Below are positions 35,901 through 45,189 of a DNA stretch of 64,000 bases, in pieces; the stretch's first letter is position 1; each line of letters opens with the position of its first letter. The notes under the pieces are model-generated. The model ran no database searches. It was given only the letters and a program-made list of their open reading frames with translations, and was not told the DNA's origin. Source of the stretch: Gammaproteobacteria bacterium (GTDB lineage: Bacteria > Pseudomonadota > Gammaproteobacteria > Pseudomonadales > Azotimanducaceae); assembly GCA_021773555.1 (NCBI GenBank), contig JAJFKA010000113.1:1-64000 (forward strand). The letters run 5' to 3'. The position numbers and the translations under genes are program-made.

Positions 35901-36089
35901 GCGGTAACCGATCGTATTCAGCTGGAGATCAATGCATCGCCATTGCTGGCAGAGGCGATCAGCAAACACAAAACGCACATCATGAACGAAACCCTGGCAC
36001 TGGCACTTGACCTTGTGAACACCGAATTGCCGCTCGAGTTTGAAGTTGATGAGCACAGCTTTTCCATGTCCCTAAAGAAAGATCTCTAA
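32934..36089 (+). CDS. ileS: isoleucyl-tRNA synthetase, IleS2-like
   Basis: A 1051-residue class Ia synthetase. The HIGH motif is HHGH (residues 66-69) and the KMSKS motif is KMSKR (605-609). The CP1 editing domain is seen around [16 protein letters not shown], and the anticodon-binding domain and a long C-terminal extension follow. Length and the segment [24 protein letters not shown] match the eukaryote-like type 2 enzymes, which are known as mupirocin-insensitive in several bacteria. The start is GTG with AGGAAGG four bases upstream. It is preceded by an Ile-codon attenuator. Confidence 0.93.
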   Translation: [1051 protein letters not shown]

Positions 36090-36173
36090 AAAAAGGTCAC
36101 TAAAGAAAAAGGTCTCTTAACAAAAACGTCCATTGGAAAACCCGATCACTCCTGACCCGGTGACCGGCGAGGC

Positions 36174-38072
36174 TCACCTCTGGTCGCCCAGATCTGTCTC
36201 GGCTGGATCAGCCAGGGCCTGCGCTACACAATTAAGCAGATCATCTACATCAAAAGGCTTTTTGATAAAGTAGGCACGGCTATCATCACTGATTTCTATC
36301 ACCAGCTGGTTCTGGTTGTACCCGCTCATCAGGATAATCGGTGTATCAATACCCGCAGCTCGTATTTGCTGATAGACAGCGGGGCCTGACAGCATTGGCA
36401 TGGTGCAGTCCAGAACAAACAGGTTGTATGTCTCCGGCATTTGCTCGATCTTGTCGACCACTTCCCTGCCGTTGCCGACAGACATCACTTCAAAGCCCTC
36501 ATCTTCCAGAATCGCCGTTACCAGGCCGCGAATTCGCAGATCATCATCTGCCACCAACACAATCCTCCTGCCGGATGAATCCCGAGGCAGGGTCTCAAAA
36601 CTCATCGATTGTTTTTCCATGACCGAGACTGCGGGGAAATAGACAGTGAACTGCGCGCCCTCACCCGTCCTGGATATTACATTGATGAATCCCTTATGCT
36701 GGCGGACAATGCCGGAGAGCGACGCCAGACCTAATCCCCTTCGTGCACTCTTACCATGATAAAACGGATCAAAGATATTTTCCGTCTTCGTCACATCAAA
36801 TCCGATACCAGAGTCCTTAACGCGGAGGAACAGGTAAGCTCCCTTCTCTCGCTCTCCCGCGAAAAAACTCTCCCGCAATAACCGGTCATCGACTTCAGCT
36901 AATCCCGTTGCAATTTCGATAACACCTGAATCAGTCTCGATCGCATCCACCGCGTTGGCAATCAGATTCATCAACACCTGACCAATTTGTACCGGGTCAC
37001 CTTTCATCACTGGTAAACCACGCACAACATGATGTTCAAGCTGGATTTTTCTGGGCACTATGGAGTCAACCTGTGCGGTCATGTCGTCGACTGCTCTCGC
37101 CAGGTCAAGGGGTTGAAATCCGCTTGCACCCTTACCGGCATAAACCAGCATCTGGGCCGTCAGGTCGACTGCCTGCCTCGCCCCAGACATGACCATGTAA
37201 AGATCCTTGCGCACTTCGCTGTCCGCTTCGAGTTTTTTCATCGCGACCCCGGCATAGCCGAGAATGCTGGTCAGCATATTATTGAAATCGTGGGCAATGC
37301 CACCGGCCAGCGCACCGAGGCTTTCGAGCTTCTGGGCCTGGCTGAACTGGAATGTAAGGCGACGGTTTTCGCGTTCTTTTTCTTCAAGTGCAAGACTCTG
37401 ACTGCCGAGAGAACTGAGAAGCCCCTCAGACGAGATCATGACTGTCACCGCACCCATCATCATCACGACCACGGCATCATAGAAATACAGGAGAGGAAAC
37501 AGGATGGAATTTCCGAGGAAAAAAGGCAGGGACAATTGCAAGAACAGATGCAGACCAATAAGCCCTCCCAACCAGGAAGTCCCCAGTGTTCGAGGTTGTT
37601 TCGTACTGAGCAGAAACCAGACCGCGGTCAGGTTAAGGACCATGTTTGGTAATTCAACAAGAAACCAGCTACCCGGCCCGAATACACCGGTCAGACTGAC
37701 GAAAATGCTCTGACTGAGATACATCAGCAACCAGGCCAGCATCCATTTGAAAGGCAGTGGCCGCCGCATTACATGGCTCACACAACTGAGCACCAGCATG
37801 GAATAGACAATTCTTCCAATACCGCCCAGTGAAAACAGTGCTGTCAAACCTGCCGCGCTCGCAGTAAAAAAAACGCACTGGATAAGCATCTCGACCGCCA
37901 TAGCAGCCGCACCGAGCTTAAGATAAGTAAAGTGCAGGACACGATAACGGGACATCATGCTCACCAGCAAGATCATATCAAAGGTGAGGACGAAGCAAAG
38001 TGAGTAAAATGCAGGGAGCCAATCGGAGGTCATGGGTGAAGCATACCGAAGGTATTGCCGCGCAGTTTCCAC
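36174..38072 (-). CDS. hybrid sensor histidine kinase/response regulator
   Basis: A 632-residue protein. The first 220 residues contain about seven membrane helices. A short coiled coil follows, then a HisKA-type domain with H261 in [15 protein letters not shown], an ATPase domain (N-box around [20 protein letters not shown] and RRGLGLASL), and a C-terminal receiver domain with the phospho-Asp in LFVLDCTMP and the Lys in FIKKPFD. There is no DNA-binding output, so it would pass the phosphate to an unseen partner. It is a lone gene. The GTG at 38072 is uncertain; ATG at 38033 is an alternative. Confidence 0.87.
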   Translation of the reverse strand: METARQYLRYASPMTSDWLPAFYSLCFVLTFDMILLVSMMSRYRVLHFTYLKLGAAAMAVEMLIQCVFFTASAAGLTALFSLGGIGRIVYSMLVLSCVSHVMRRPLPFKWMLAWLLMYLSQSIFVSLTGVFGPGSWFLVELPNMVLNLTAVWFLLSTKQPRTLGTSWLGGLIGLHLFLQLSLPFFLGNSILFPLLYFYDAVVVMMMGAVTVMISSEGLLSSLGSQSLALEEKERENRRLTFQFSQAQKLESLGALAGGIAHDFNNMLTSILGYAGVAMKKLEADSEVRKDLYMVMSGARQAVDLTAQMLVYAGKGASGFQPLDLARAVDDMTAQVDSIVPRKIQLEHHVVRGLPVMKGDPVQIGQVLMNLIANAVDAIETDSGVIEIATGLAEVDDRLLRESFFAGEREKGAYLFLRVKDSGIGFDVTKTENIFDPFYHGKSARRGLGLASLSGIVRQHKGFINVISRTGEGAQFTVYFPAVSVMEKQSMSFETLPRDSSGRRIVLVADDDLRIRGLVTAILEDEGFEVMSVGNGREVVDKIEQMPETYNLFVLDCTMPMLSGPAVYQQIRAAGIDTPIILMSGYNQNQLVIEISDDSRAYFIKKPFDVDDLLNCVAQALADPAETDLGDQR

Positions 38073-38191
38073 CGCAGACCGCTAAAATGCAATGCCGTCG
38101 TTATTTTGATCTTTGATGCAATCTGCGATACTCAGCCGGTGCCATCACAGTTTCCAGTTTAACTTTCCATCATTCACGGGAGTCGCCAGAC

Positions 38192-39580
38192 ATGGAAGAA
38201 CTGCTCAACAGTTCAGTTGTGACGCTTGCGCAGAAATTACGCACCAAACAGGTTAAATCTGCTGAGCTCACCCGGGCTTTCCTTGACCGTATCGAGCGAG
38301 TTAACAGTCAATTGAACGCGGTTGTTCTCTCAACCGCTGAGACTGCCATGAAGTATGCTGAGAAAGCGGATCTTGACCTTCAAAACGGAACCCTGCAGGG
38401 ACAATTGCACGGCCTGCCAATCACAATCAAGGACAGTCTGGACACCAAAGATGCAGTCACCACCTGGGGCACGCTCGGTAGACGCGACTTCAGACCTGGT
38501 CGCGATGCGACTTGTGTCGCACGATTGCGGGACCAGGGGGCGATAATTATGGGTAAGACCAATACACCCGAATTCACCCTGGCTTTCCAGACTGACAACC
38601 TGGTCTACGGCAGAACCAATAATCCTTTTAATCCTGATCTGACCCCGGGAGGCAGTAGCGGTGGTGCTGCGGCCATTATTGCTGCAGGTGCATCACCACT
38701 CGATATTGGTACCGACACTGGCGGCAGTATTCGTCTGCCCTCGCACTTCTCCGGTATTGTCGGTATCAAGCCAACTTCCGGTCGCGTGCCTTGCACGGGT
38801 AACGCACTACCGAGTACTGGATTCATTGCTCCGCTTTCACAACCTGGTCCCATGGCCCGATATGTCGAAGACCTGGGCTTCGTGCTCAAGTTGATATCCG
38901 GCCCCGACCTGCTCGACCCGCATACAGTTGATGCGATCTGGCGGGAACCCTCCGAGGTTGACGTCCCGGCACTGCGAGTTGGTTATCACACTGACAATGG
39001 CATCAAGACGCCGGACGCTGATATCGTCACTATAGTGCGGAATGTCGTTAATTTACTCAACGACGAGAATATTGTTGCGACCGAGGCGAGACCCAGTGGC
39101 ATTGAAATGGCTGGATTTATCATGGCAAGAGTATTTTCTGCGGATTCCGGCGAAATGCTTGAAGCGCTGCTCGAGGACTGCAGAACCGAAACGGTTTCGC
39201 CCCAGGTCCTGCGGAACATGCAAATGCCGGAATCAACCGCCCGGGAGTTCGCCCAGACCCTCCATCTCTGGCAAAACTACCAGAGTTCCATGCTCGGGTA
39301 TTTCAATGACTTTGATATTCTGATCAGCCCGGTGAATGCGCATACCGCAATAGAACACGGCGAAGCGGAAGATATGAATGCCTATACTTACACCAGTGCC
39401 TACAACCTCACAGGCTGGCCCGCCGCAGTCATACGGGCAGGGACTGACCACTCCGGCATGCCTATTGGAGTGCAAATTATTGCCAGACCCTATCGCGAAG
39501 ACCACATTCTCGCTCTGGCGGGCTTGCTGGAGACGAGACTCGGCAGTTTTCCTGTGCCCGGTATCAACGCATTCGGATAA
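38192..39580 (+). CDS. amidase (amidase-signature family)
   Basis: A 462-residue amidase with the Ser-Ser-Lys triad elements visible: K80 (LPITIKDS), the cis-Ser in GGSSGG (S155/S156) and nucleophile S179 in DTGGSIRLP. It hydrolyses an amide to a carboxylic acid and ammonia. Together with the nitrile hydratase at 23.9-25.2 kb it could complete a nitrile to amide to acid route, but the genes are 13 kb apart, so the link is speculative. GGGAG lies upstream of the ATG. Confidence 0.87.
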   Translation: MEELLNSSVVTLAQKLRTKQVKSAELTRAFLDRIERVNSQLNAVVLSTAETAMKYAEKADLDLQNGTLQGQLHGLPITIKDSLDTKDAVTTWGTLGRRDFRPGRDATCVARLRDQGAIIMGKTNTPEFTLAFQTDNLVYGRTNNPFNPDLTPGGSSGGAAAIIAAGASPLDIGTDTGGSIRLPSHFSGIVGIKPTSGRVPCTGNALPSTGFIAPLSQPGPMARYVEDLGFVLKLISGPDLLDPHTVDAIWREPSEVDVPALRVGYHTDNGIKTPDADIVTIVRNVVNLLNDENIVATEARPSGIEMAGFIMARVFSADSGEMLEALLEDCRTETVSPQVLRNMQMPESTAREFAQTLHLWQNYQSSMLGYFNDFDILISPVNAHTAIEHGEAEDMNAYTYTSAYNLTGWPAAVIRAGTDHSGMPIGVQIIARPYREDHILALAGLLETRLGSFPVPGINAFG

Positions 39581-39729
39581 TGGTCTAAACCGGATGGGCA
39601 CGAACTGCGTCTTACTGAAAGATTCGTCCCGTGATAGCTGCGTACCGTCGATCCGAGACTGGTAACACCTCGCCTCTATCAGTATGCTACGCAGGCCGAT
39701 TTTGATACCCGTTGGTAAAGGAAATAACC

Positions 39730-41160
39730 ATGATTTTAGCGTCGCGCAGCCTGACTGCAGCCATATCTGCCTTCTCGTTAACGTTACTTTGTGCAGGTTT
39801 ACCCGTTCAGGCAGTAAGTTTGAGTGAAGTTTATGACAGCGCTGTCAATAATGACCCACAGCTGGGCGCCGCCACTGCGCTGTATAAATCCAGGGGTGAA
39901 GTCGTCAACCAGGCGATGGCGGGCATTCTTCCCTTTGTATCTGTGGGCGGATCAACCTCGGATAATCGTCGACGCATTCCCTTGCCACTCACCGAAATCG
40001 ATTCAGATCCGGGCAGTCCGACATTCGGGCAACTCACCACGGTGCCCGGCACACGCCCGACTGATCGATTTAACAGTCATTCCTGGCAAGCCGTACTAAG
40101 TCAGCCCGTGTTCCGACTGGATCGCTGGTATCAATTCCAACAATCAAAGAATATTGAAGCCCAGGCGCTCGCACAATTCGCAGCAGACCAGCAGGATCTC
40201 ATTGTCAGGGTTACTGACAGCTATCTGGATATACTGCAATCCCAGGACGGCCTAAGCGCATCAAATGCCGAACGCGACGCCGTGGGTCGGCAGTTGGAGC
40301 AGGTTCAGCAGCGCTTTGATGTCGGCCTGGTCGCGATTACCGACGTGCTTGAATCCACTGCCGCATTCGATTCCTCAACCGTCAATGTGATCGAGGCGGA
40401 AGGTGCCCAGTCCAGCAGTTTTGAACCCTTGCTGCGGTTAACCGGTGAGCGGGTTGAAAGCGTACTCGGACTTTCCGGCGATTTCCCGGTCAGACCCCCT
40501 GAACCTGCGAACGAAGAGGACTGGGTTCAAATCGCGCTGCAGCAAAACTACTCGCTGATCGCATCTCGGGAAGCAGTTCGCGCCGCAGAACGACAAATTA
40601 TGATTGCAAAGTCAGGGCACCTGCCCACCATCGATGCCCAGGTTTCATGGTCACACAGTGTCTCGGGGGGAGGCGGCTTTTTCGGATCGAAAACCGATAA
40701 CCGTGCACTTGCGCTGCAGGTCAATGTGCCCCTGTATTCAGGCGGTTCAACTCGATCAATTGTCAAACAATCCGGCTATCAGCTCGAGGAAGCGCAACAA
40801 AACTTCGACCTCACCCAGAGAACCGTTGTTGAAAATACGCGAATCCTGTTTATCGCAATCATCACCGATGTGGCCAGGGTGCGAGCCCGTCTGCGCGGCA
40901 TCGAGTCCAGCCAGAGCGCACTGGACGCAACGCAAACCGGGTACGAGGTTGGAACACGTAACATTGTCGACGTCCTTCTGGCCCAGCAACGTCTTTACCA
41001 GTCACAATTCCAGTACGACAGCGCCAGATACCAGTACGTCAAGGATACCTTTCGCCTGAAACAAGTCGTTGGTTCATTGAGCCCGGACGACATTTATGAG
41101 CTGAACAAGTTCATTGTTGGGAACAAAATCGTCAGCAGAATCACGCCTACCACCAGATAG
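39730..41160 (+). CDS. TolC-family outer membrane channel protein
   Basis: About 476 residues with a signal peptide (SLTAAISAFSLTLLCAGLPVQA) and two OEP repeats rich in heptad coiled coil, for example YDSAVNNDPQLGAATALYKSRGE and YRQS/YQSQFQYDSARYQYVKDTFRLKQVVGSLSPDDI. This is typical of TolC-type exit ducts for RND pumps or type I secretion. ATG at 39730 is preceded by AAAGGAA. It is followed by a protease gene and has no adjacent pump; it could serve the RND system at 15.4-19.5 kb. Confidence 0.88.
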   Translation: MILASRSLTAAISAFSLTLLCAGLPVQAVSLSEVYDSAVNNDPQLGAATALYKSRGEVVNQAMAGILPFVSVGGSTSDNRRRIPLPLTEIDSDPGSPTFGQLTTVPGTRPTDRFNSHSWQAVLSQPVFRLDRWYQFQQSKNIEAQALAQFAADQQDLIVRVTDSYLDILQSQDGLSASNAERDAVGRQLEQVQQRFDVGLVAITDVLESTAAFDSSTVNVIEAEGAQSSSFEPLLRLTGERVESVLGLSGDFPVRPPEPANEEDWVQIALQQNYSLIASREAVRAAERQIMIAKSGHLPTIDAQVSWSHSVSGGGGFFGSKTDNRALALQVNVPLYSGGSTRSIVKQSGYQLEEAQQNFDLTQRTVVENTRILFIAIITDVARVRARLRGIESSQSALDATQTGYEVGTRNIVDVLLAQQRLYQSQFQYDSARYQYVKDTFRLKQVVGSLSPDDIYELNKFIVGNKIVSRITPTTR

Positions 41161-41240
41161 GCAGGCCCAATCTGGACAGATTGATCAGGGCTGGAACTGT
41201 TCCGGGTACTGTGGGTCAAATCCCCATAGATGGAGCCTCA

Positions 41241-42338
41241 ATGAACTACAAATGGATATCAGCGATACTGGTCACAGTGCTATTAGGTGCTGCAGTCCTT
41301 GTGACGAGATCCCAGGATTCGGATGCAGCGGTTGAATCCGCCTCCAGCGATGCTCCGGTCTATCCGTTTTTGACTAATGATGAAAGCAACAACATGGCGG
41401 TATTCCGTGATGTGAGTCCCTCCGTGGTTTTCGTCACCAACACCCAATTGCGACGCCAGCGGTTTTCCTTGAACGTGATGGAAATTCCCCGCGGCAGCGG
41501 CACCGGTTTTGTCTGGGATGCCTCAGGACTGATTGTGACCAACTTCCATGTGGTTTTCGGCGCCAACAAAATCGTCATTACCCTGCAATCGGGGAAGACC
41601 TACGACGCGGAGGTTGTCGGCACGTCGCCGGAGAAAGATCTCGCATTACTACGAATTCGTACTGACGAAGAACTCAAACCAATCCCCCTCGGAGATTCAG
41701 ACAGCCTTTCGGTGGGCAGAAAGGTGCTGGCCATCGGCAATCCGTTTGCGCTGGATACAACGCTTACTGTCGGGGTGGTGAGTGCACTGGGCAGGGAAAT
41801 AAACTCCATCAGGGATCGCACTATCAAAAATGTCATCCAGACGGACGCGGCTATCAATCCCGGGAATTCCGGTGGTCCTCTGCTTGATTCCATGGGACGC
41901 CTGGTAGGCGTTAACACCGCGATTTACAGTCCATCCGGTGCAAGCGCCGGTATTGGGTTTGCGATTCCAATTAACACCATCAAGGCTATTGTTCCCCAGC
42001 TACTGGAATTTGGCCGCCTCAATCGGCCGGTACTCGGGATAGAGACCCTGACCGACTACTGGGCGAAACGGCTCCGTGTCAAAGGTGTGGCAATACTCAA
42101 GGCGACGTCCGGCTTTGCCGCGGAGGAAGCCGGTATGGTTGGCGTTCGTGAGGATCGCGCCGGAAACATCCACCTGGGCGATGTTATCATTGCCATCAAC
42201 GATGAGCCTGTTATCAATGAGGACACCCTGCTGACATTGCTCGAGAAGTTTGCGCCCGGTGACTCTGTCAAAGTGACAACCCTGCGAGATGAGGAAATTC
42301 ATCACTACCAGGTAACCCTGGATGCGCCCGATTCCTAA
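41241..42338 (+). CDS. DegS/HtrA-like S1C serine protease
   Basis: A 365-residue trypsin-like periplasmic protease anchored by an N-terminal helix (ISAILVTVLLGAAVLVT). The catalytic triad is H103 (TNFHVVF), D133 (KDLALLRI) and S210 (GNSGGPLL). A single C-terminal PDZ domain follows, as in DegS. Such proteases sense misfolded envelope proteins, though no rseA homologue is nearby. The ATG at 41241 has TGGAG upstream. Confidence 0.89.
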   Translation: MNYKWISAILVTVLLGAAVLVTRSQDSDAAVESASSDAPVYPFLTNDESNNMAVFRDVSPSVVFVTNTQLRRQRFSLNVMEIPRGSGTGFVWDASGLIVTNFHVVFGANKIVITLQSGKTYDAEVVGTSPEKDLALLRIRTDEELKPIPLGDSDSLSVGRKVLAIGNPFALDTTLTVGVVSALGREINSIRDRTIKNVIQTDAAINPGNSGGPLLDSMGRLVGVNTAIYSPSGASAGIGFAIPINTIKAIVPQLLEFGRLNRPVLGIETLTDYWAKRLRVKGVAILKATSGFAAEEAGMVGVREDRAGNIHLGDVIIAINDEPVINEDTLLTLLEKFAPGDSVKVTTLRDEEIHHYQVTLDAPDS

Positions 42339-42388
42339 ACCATCTCGGATAACCATTATGCTTATCTGGCGGATTCCCTTCATGGAAG

Positions 42389-42820
42389 ATGAACGCTAGA
42401 CTTAACAACAAAAAAAACAGCAGACAACGGATGTTTCTCGCTTCATTCAACAAACAACAAAAAGAAGCCTTCTTCTGTCTTGCTCATGATGTGGTCGTTT
42501 CCGACGGTGACCTGTCTGTGGGTGAACAGATAATGATGGAAGATATGCGTCAGGAGATGTCGCTGGACCTGGCTTTTGAACCGCACTATCTGGACATTGA
42601 TGGCATGGACCAGATATTCGACACCCATCGCTCTCGAACCATTGCCATCATCTCATTGATCCGGCTGGGTTATGCAGATGGTGCGTTCGAGATTGAGGAA
42701 CAAAGCTTCCTGAAGTTACTTTGCCATACCTTCGAAATCGCCGATTCAGAGTTTGTCCTCATCGAAAACTGGGTTCGGCGTTTGAATGCCCTTGAAGAAG
42801 AAGGCAAGGCATTTCTATGA
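42389..42820 (+). CDS. TerB-like small protein
   Basis: A 143-residue all-helical protein resembling the TerB tellurite-resistance fold: two related halves, CLAHDVVVSDGDLSVGEQIMMEDM and SLIRLGYADGAFEIEEQSFLKLL, each with an acidic DGxxxxxE pattern suggestive of metal binding. Function unknown. An internal ATG at 42431 is an alternative start. It is followed 25 bp later by a lipoprotein gene. Confidence 0.68.
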   Translation: MNARLNNKKNSRQRMFLASFNKQQKEAFFCLAHDVVVSDGDLSVGEQIMMEDMRQEMSLDLAFEPHYLDIDGMDQIFDTHRSRTIAIISLIRLGYADGAFEIEEQSFLKLLCHTFEIADSEFVLIENWVRRLNALEEEGKAFL

Positions 42821-42845
42821 ATGTTATCCATGCGCCAGGCGAGCC

Positions 42846-43433
42846 ATGATTTTTCCAGGCGAGGCTGGCAGGGCACTGCTGCTAACCGGGTTGCTATTGT
42901 CCGTTGCAGCCTGCACCAGTACGCCCGGATCAGCGCATACGGAACAGTTATTAGCAAGCCCGCCGCCTGACTGGACCCTTGTCTACCAACTGAACAATGT
43001 CACCTCTCGGCTATCAGATTTCATACCACCGGGAGAATCTGAAAACGAGTGGACTACCAAATTGTCGTTTGAGTCCTTCACCGGGCTCAAAGGCGCTGAC
43101 CCGATCGAGACATTGCTTTCAGAGGTCACCAGTGACGAGCAAAATTGCAGTTTCGTTCAGCACTTCAACCTGTATTCCGGGCTCGAAAATGGCTACCCGG
43201 CTTCAGTCAGACTTTATTTTTGCGGCGAGAATCTGCTCACCGGAAAGGGCGAAGTCAAGTTGGTCAAAGCCATCGGCGGCAACGAGTATTTTTACCTGGT
43301 CAGAATACTGAAAGTCATTGAGCCTTTTCAGATAAATGAACCGGACATGGCGAAGGAGGAGATCGCAGAATGGTCCTCCTATTTACGTAAAATCGTCCTC
43401 TGCGATCCGCAAAGTGCTGCCCAGGCGTGCTGA
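42846..43433 (+). CDS. putative lipoprotein, unknown function
   Basis: About 195 residues with a lipoprotein signal peptide (ALLLTGLLLSVAAC, lipobox VAAC). The mature part is acidic and contains no recognised domain. The ATG at 42846 starts a normal signal; longer versions from 42786 overlap the TerB-like gene and precede it with unlikely sequence. Two further Cys pairs in the mature part could form disulfides. Confidence 0.62.
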   Translation: MIFPGEAGRALLLTGLLLSVAACTSTPGSAHTEQLLASPPPDWTLVYQLNNVTSRLSDFIPPGESENEWTTKLSFESFTGLKGADPIETLLSEVTSDEQNCSFVQHFNLYSGLENGYPASVRLYFCGENLLTGKGEVKLVKAIGGNEYFYLVRILKVIEPFQINEPDMAKEEIAEWSSYLRKIVLCDPQSAAQAC

Positions 43434-43544
43434 TCACACCAGATCTGTACACTCACGCACGCGGATCCAGGCAAAAGTATATGGCATCTAAATGCCCTTG
43501 CGCGCCACCATGTGAGCCACTAATTACAACCCGCTTAATCCACC

Positions 43545-44246
43545 ATGCAACCATGGCTCGAATCCCTCGTTCACATTTTTCTGCCCGGCATCTGCCTGCT
43601 GTGCAGTGCTCCCACTCACCGTCCACGGGATTTGTGTCAAGCCTGTGAGTTGGATCTGCCCTGGCTCACCAGTGTCTGCCAGCGCTGCAGCCTGCCGCTG
43701 CCGGAAGGTGCACCTTCACTATGCGGTAAATGCCTCAGAAATCCACCACCTTACCGCCGATGTTACTGTACGTTCACCTACCAGTATCCCATCGACAGAC
43801 TCATTCTCGAATTCAAGGAAAACCGGAAACTGCTGATTGGCAAACTCCTGGCGACTCTGATGATCGATTCCCTGCCGCTGGACCATGCGGTACCAGACCT
43901 GATTATCCCTGTTCCGCTGCACAAGGCTGCCTTACGACAGCGTGGATTTAATCAATCCATGGAGATTGCTGAGGTGCTGTCGGACCAGTGGCGGGTACCC
44001 ATAGACAATCGAGGTTGCCGCAGGATTTTGCGCACCCAGGCCCAGAAATCATTGCCGCTAAAACAACGCCAGCAAAATGTCCGCGGCGCCTTCAGTGCCG
44101 ACAGATCTTATCGAGGTCTTCGGGTCGCAATCGTTGACGACGTCATCACCACTGGTTCAACAGTCAACGAACTTGCCCGCCTGATCACCGAGCGGGGTGC
44201 TGCCGCTATCCACGTTTTTTGTATTGCCAGAACCAAACCCAAATGA
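43545..44246 (+). CDS. comF: ComF-family phosphoribosyltransferase-like protein
   Basis: A 233-residue ComF protein with an N-terminal zinc-binding region (paired Cys motifs CLLC ... CQAC ... CQRC ... CGKC, residues about 16-65) and a PRPP-binding loop VAIVDDVITTGSTV. In transformable bacteria ComF helps single-stranded DNA uptake; in many gammaproteobacteria its role is untested. It is the first gene of a run with nudC, modABC and srkA. Confidence 0.87.
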   Translation: MQPWLESLVHIFLPGICLLCSAPTHRPRDLCQACELDLPWLTSVCQRCSLPLPEGAPSLCGKCLRNPPPYRRCYCTFTYQYPIDRLILEFKENRKLLIGKLLATLMIDSLPLDHAVPDLIIPVPLHKAALRQRGFNQSMEIAEVLSDQWRVPIDNRGCRRILRTQAQKSLPLKQRQQNVRGAFSADRSYRGLRVAIVDDVITTGSTVNELARLITERGAAAIHVFCIARTKPK

Positions 44247-44325
44247 GAGATACCGGGTACCCGCACGCATTACTGACCGCCACTTGCTGTGGTAAAGTCC
44301 GGGTTCAACCCGAACGGACCATTAA

Positions 44326-45189
44326 ATGGATTGGCAGGCAATCAATCTCGGTGAGGACTTCAACCCTGGCATCAAGCCACCAGAATCCTTTTCCAGCAGC
44401 TTTCACATTGTTATTTCAGACGACGAGATCCTCAACAGTGAAGGTGCCCACCCCTGGCGCCCGCTGGATCAGGACGAATGGCGTTGGCTGGATATTGAGG
44501 AAGTGGAAAGCCATTTCCTTGGCACAGTGGCGGGAGTTCCAATTTTCGCCAACGAGGTCGACCCGGATGCGGATGAGCCGGAAGGTTATGAGTTTTCAAC
44601 CCTGTGGTCTTTCCTGAGTCACACTGACCAGCAGGTTTTTTATCTGGTCGGTCGGGCCAAACAGATAGTTGAATGGCACCGTAATCACCACTATTGCGGT
44701 CAATGCGGGCAGATAACTACCAGTTCCAGCCTGGACCGGTCACGAAAATGCGCCAGTTGCGAGCTCATTTTCTATCCTCGTTTGTCACCATCAATCATTG
44801 TTTGTGTAAATCGGGGTGAAGAAATTCTGCTGGCAAAAAACGCCAATGCACGGGGCAATTTTTATAGTACGCTCGCCGGATTTGTGGAACCAGGTGAGTC
44901 AATTGAAGAAACCGTCCATCGGGAAGTCTTTGAAGAAGTCGGCATCAAAATCAAAAACCTGAAATATTTCGGTAGTCAGTCCTGGCCCTTTCCTAACTCT
45001 CTCATGCTTGGATTCCATGCCGAGTATGACCGTGGTGAATTCGTACTCCAGGAAGAAGAAATAGCCGATGCGGGGTGGTTTCACTACACCCAACTACCGA
45101 ACAAGCCTGCACTGGTGTCAATCTCCGGCTGGTTGATTGATGATTTCATCAAACGAGCCATGGCCAACCAGATCATGGGACTTAAATGA
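44326..45189 (+). CDS. nudC: NAD+ diphosphatase / NAD-decapping enzyme NudC
   Basis: A 287-residue NudC with a zinc ribbon (CGQCG ... CASCE), a Nudix box (GFVEPGESIEETVHREVFEEVGI) and the diagnostic SQxWPFPxS motif (SQSWPFPNS; usual form SQPWPFPxS). It hydrolyses NADH/NAD+ and removes NAD caps from RNA. It overlaps modA by four bases (ATGA). Confidence 0.92.
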   Translation: MDWQAINLGEDFNPGIKPPESFSSSFHIVISDDEILNSEGAHPWRPLDQDEWRWLDIEEVESHFLGTVAGVPIFANEVDPDADEPEGYEFSTLWSFLSHTDQQVFYLVGRAKQIVEWHRNHHYCGQCGQITTSSSLDRSRKCASCELIFYPRLSPSIIVCVNRGEEILLAKNANARGNFYSTLAGFVEPGESIEETVHREVFEEVGIKIKNLKYFGSQSWPFPNSLMLGFHAEYDRGEFVLQEEEIADAGWFHYTQLPNKPALVSISGWLIDDFIKRAMANQIMGLK

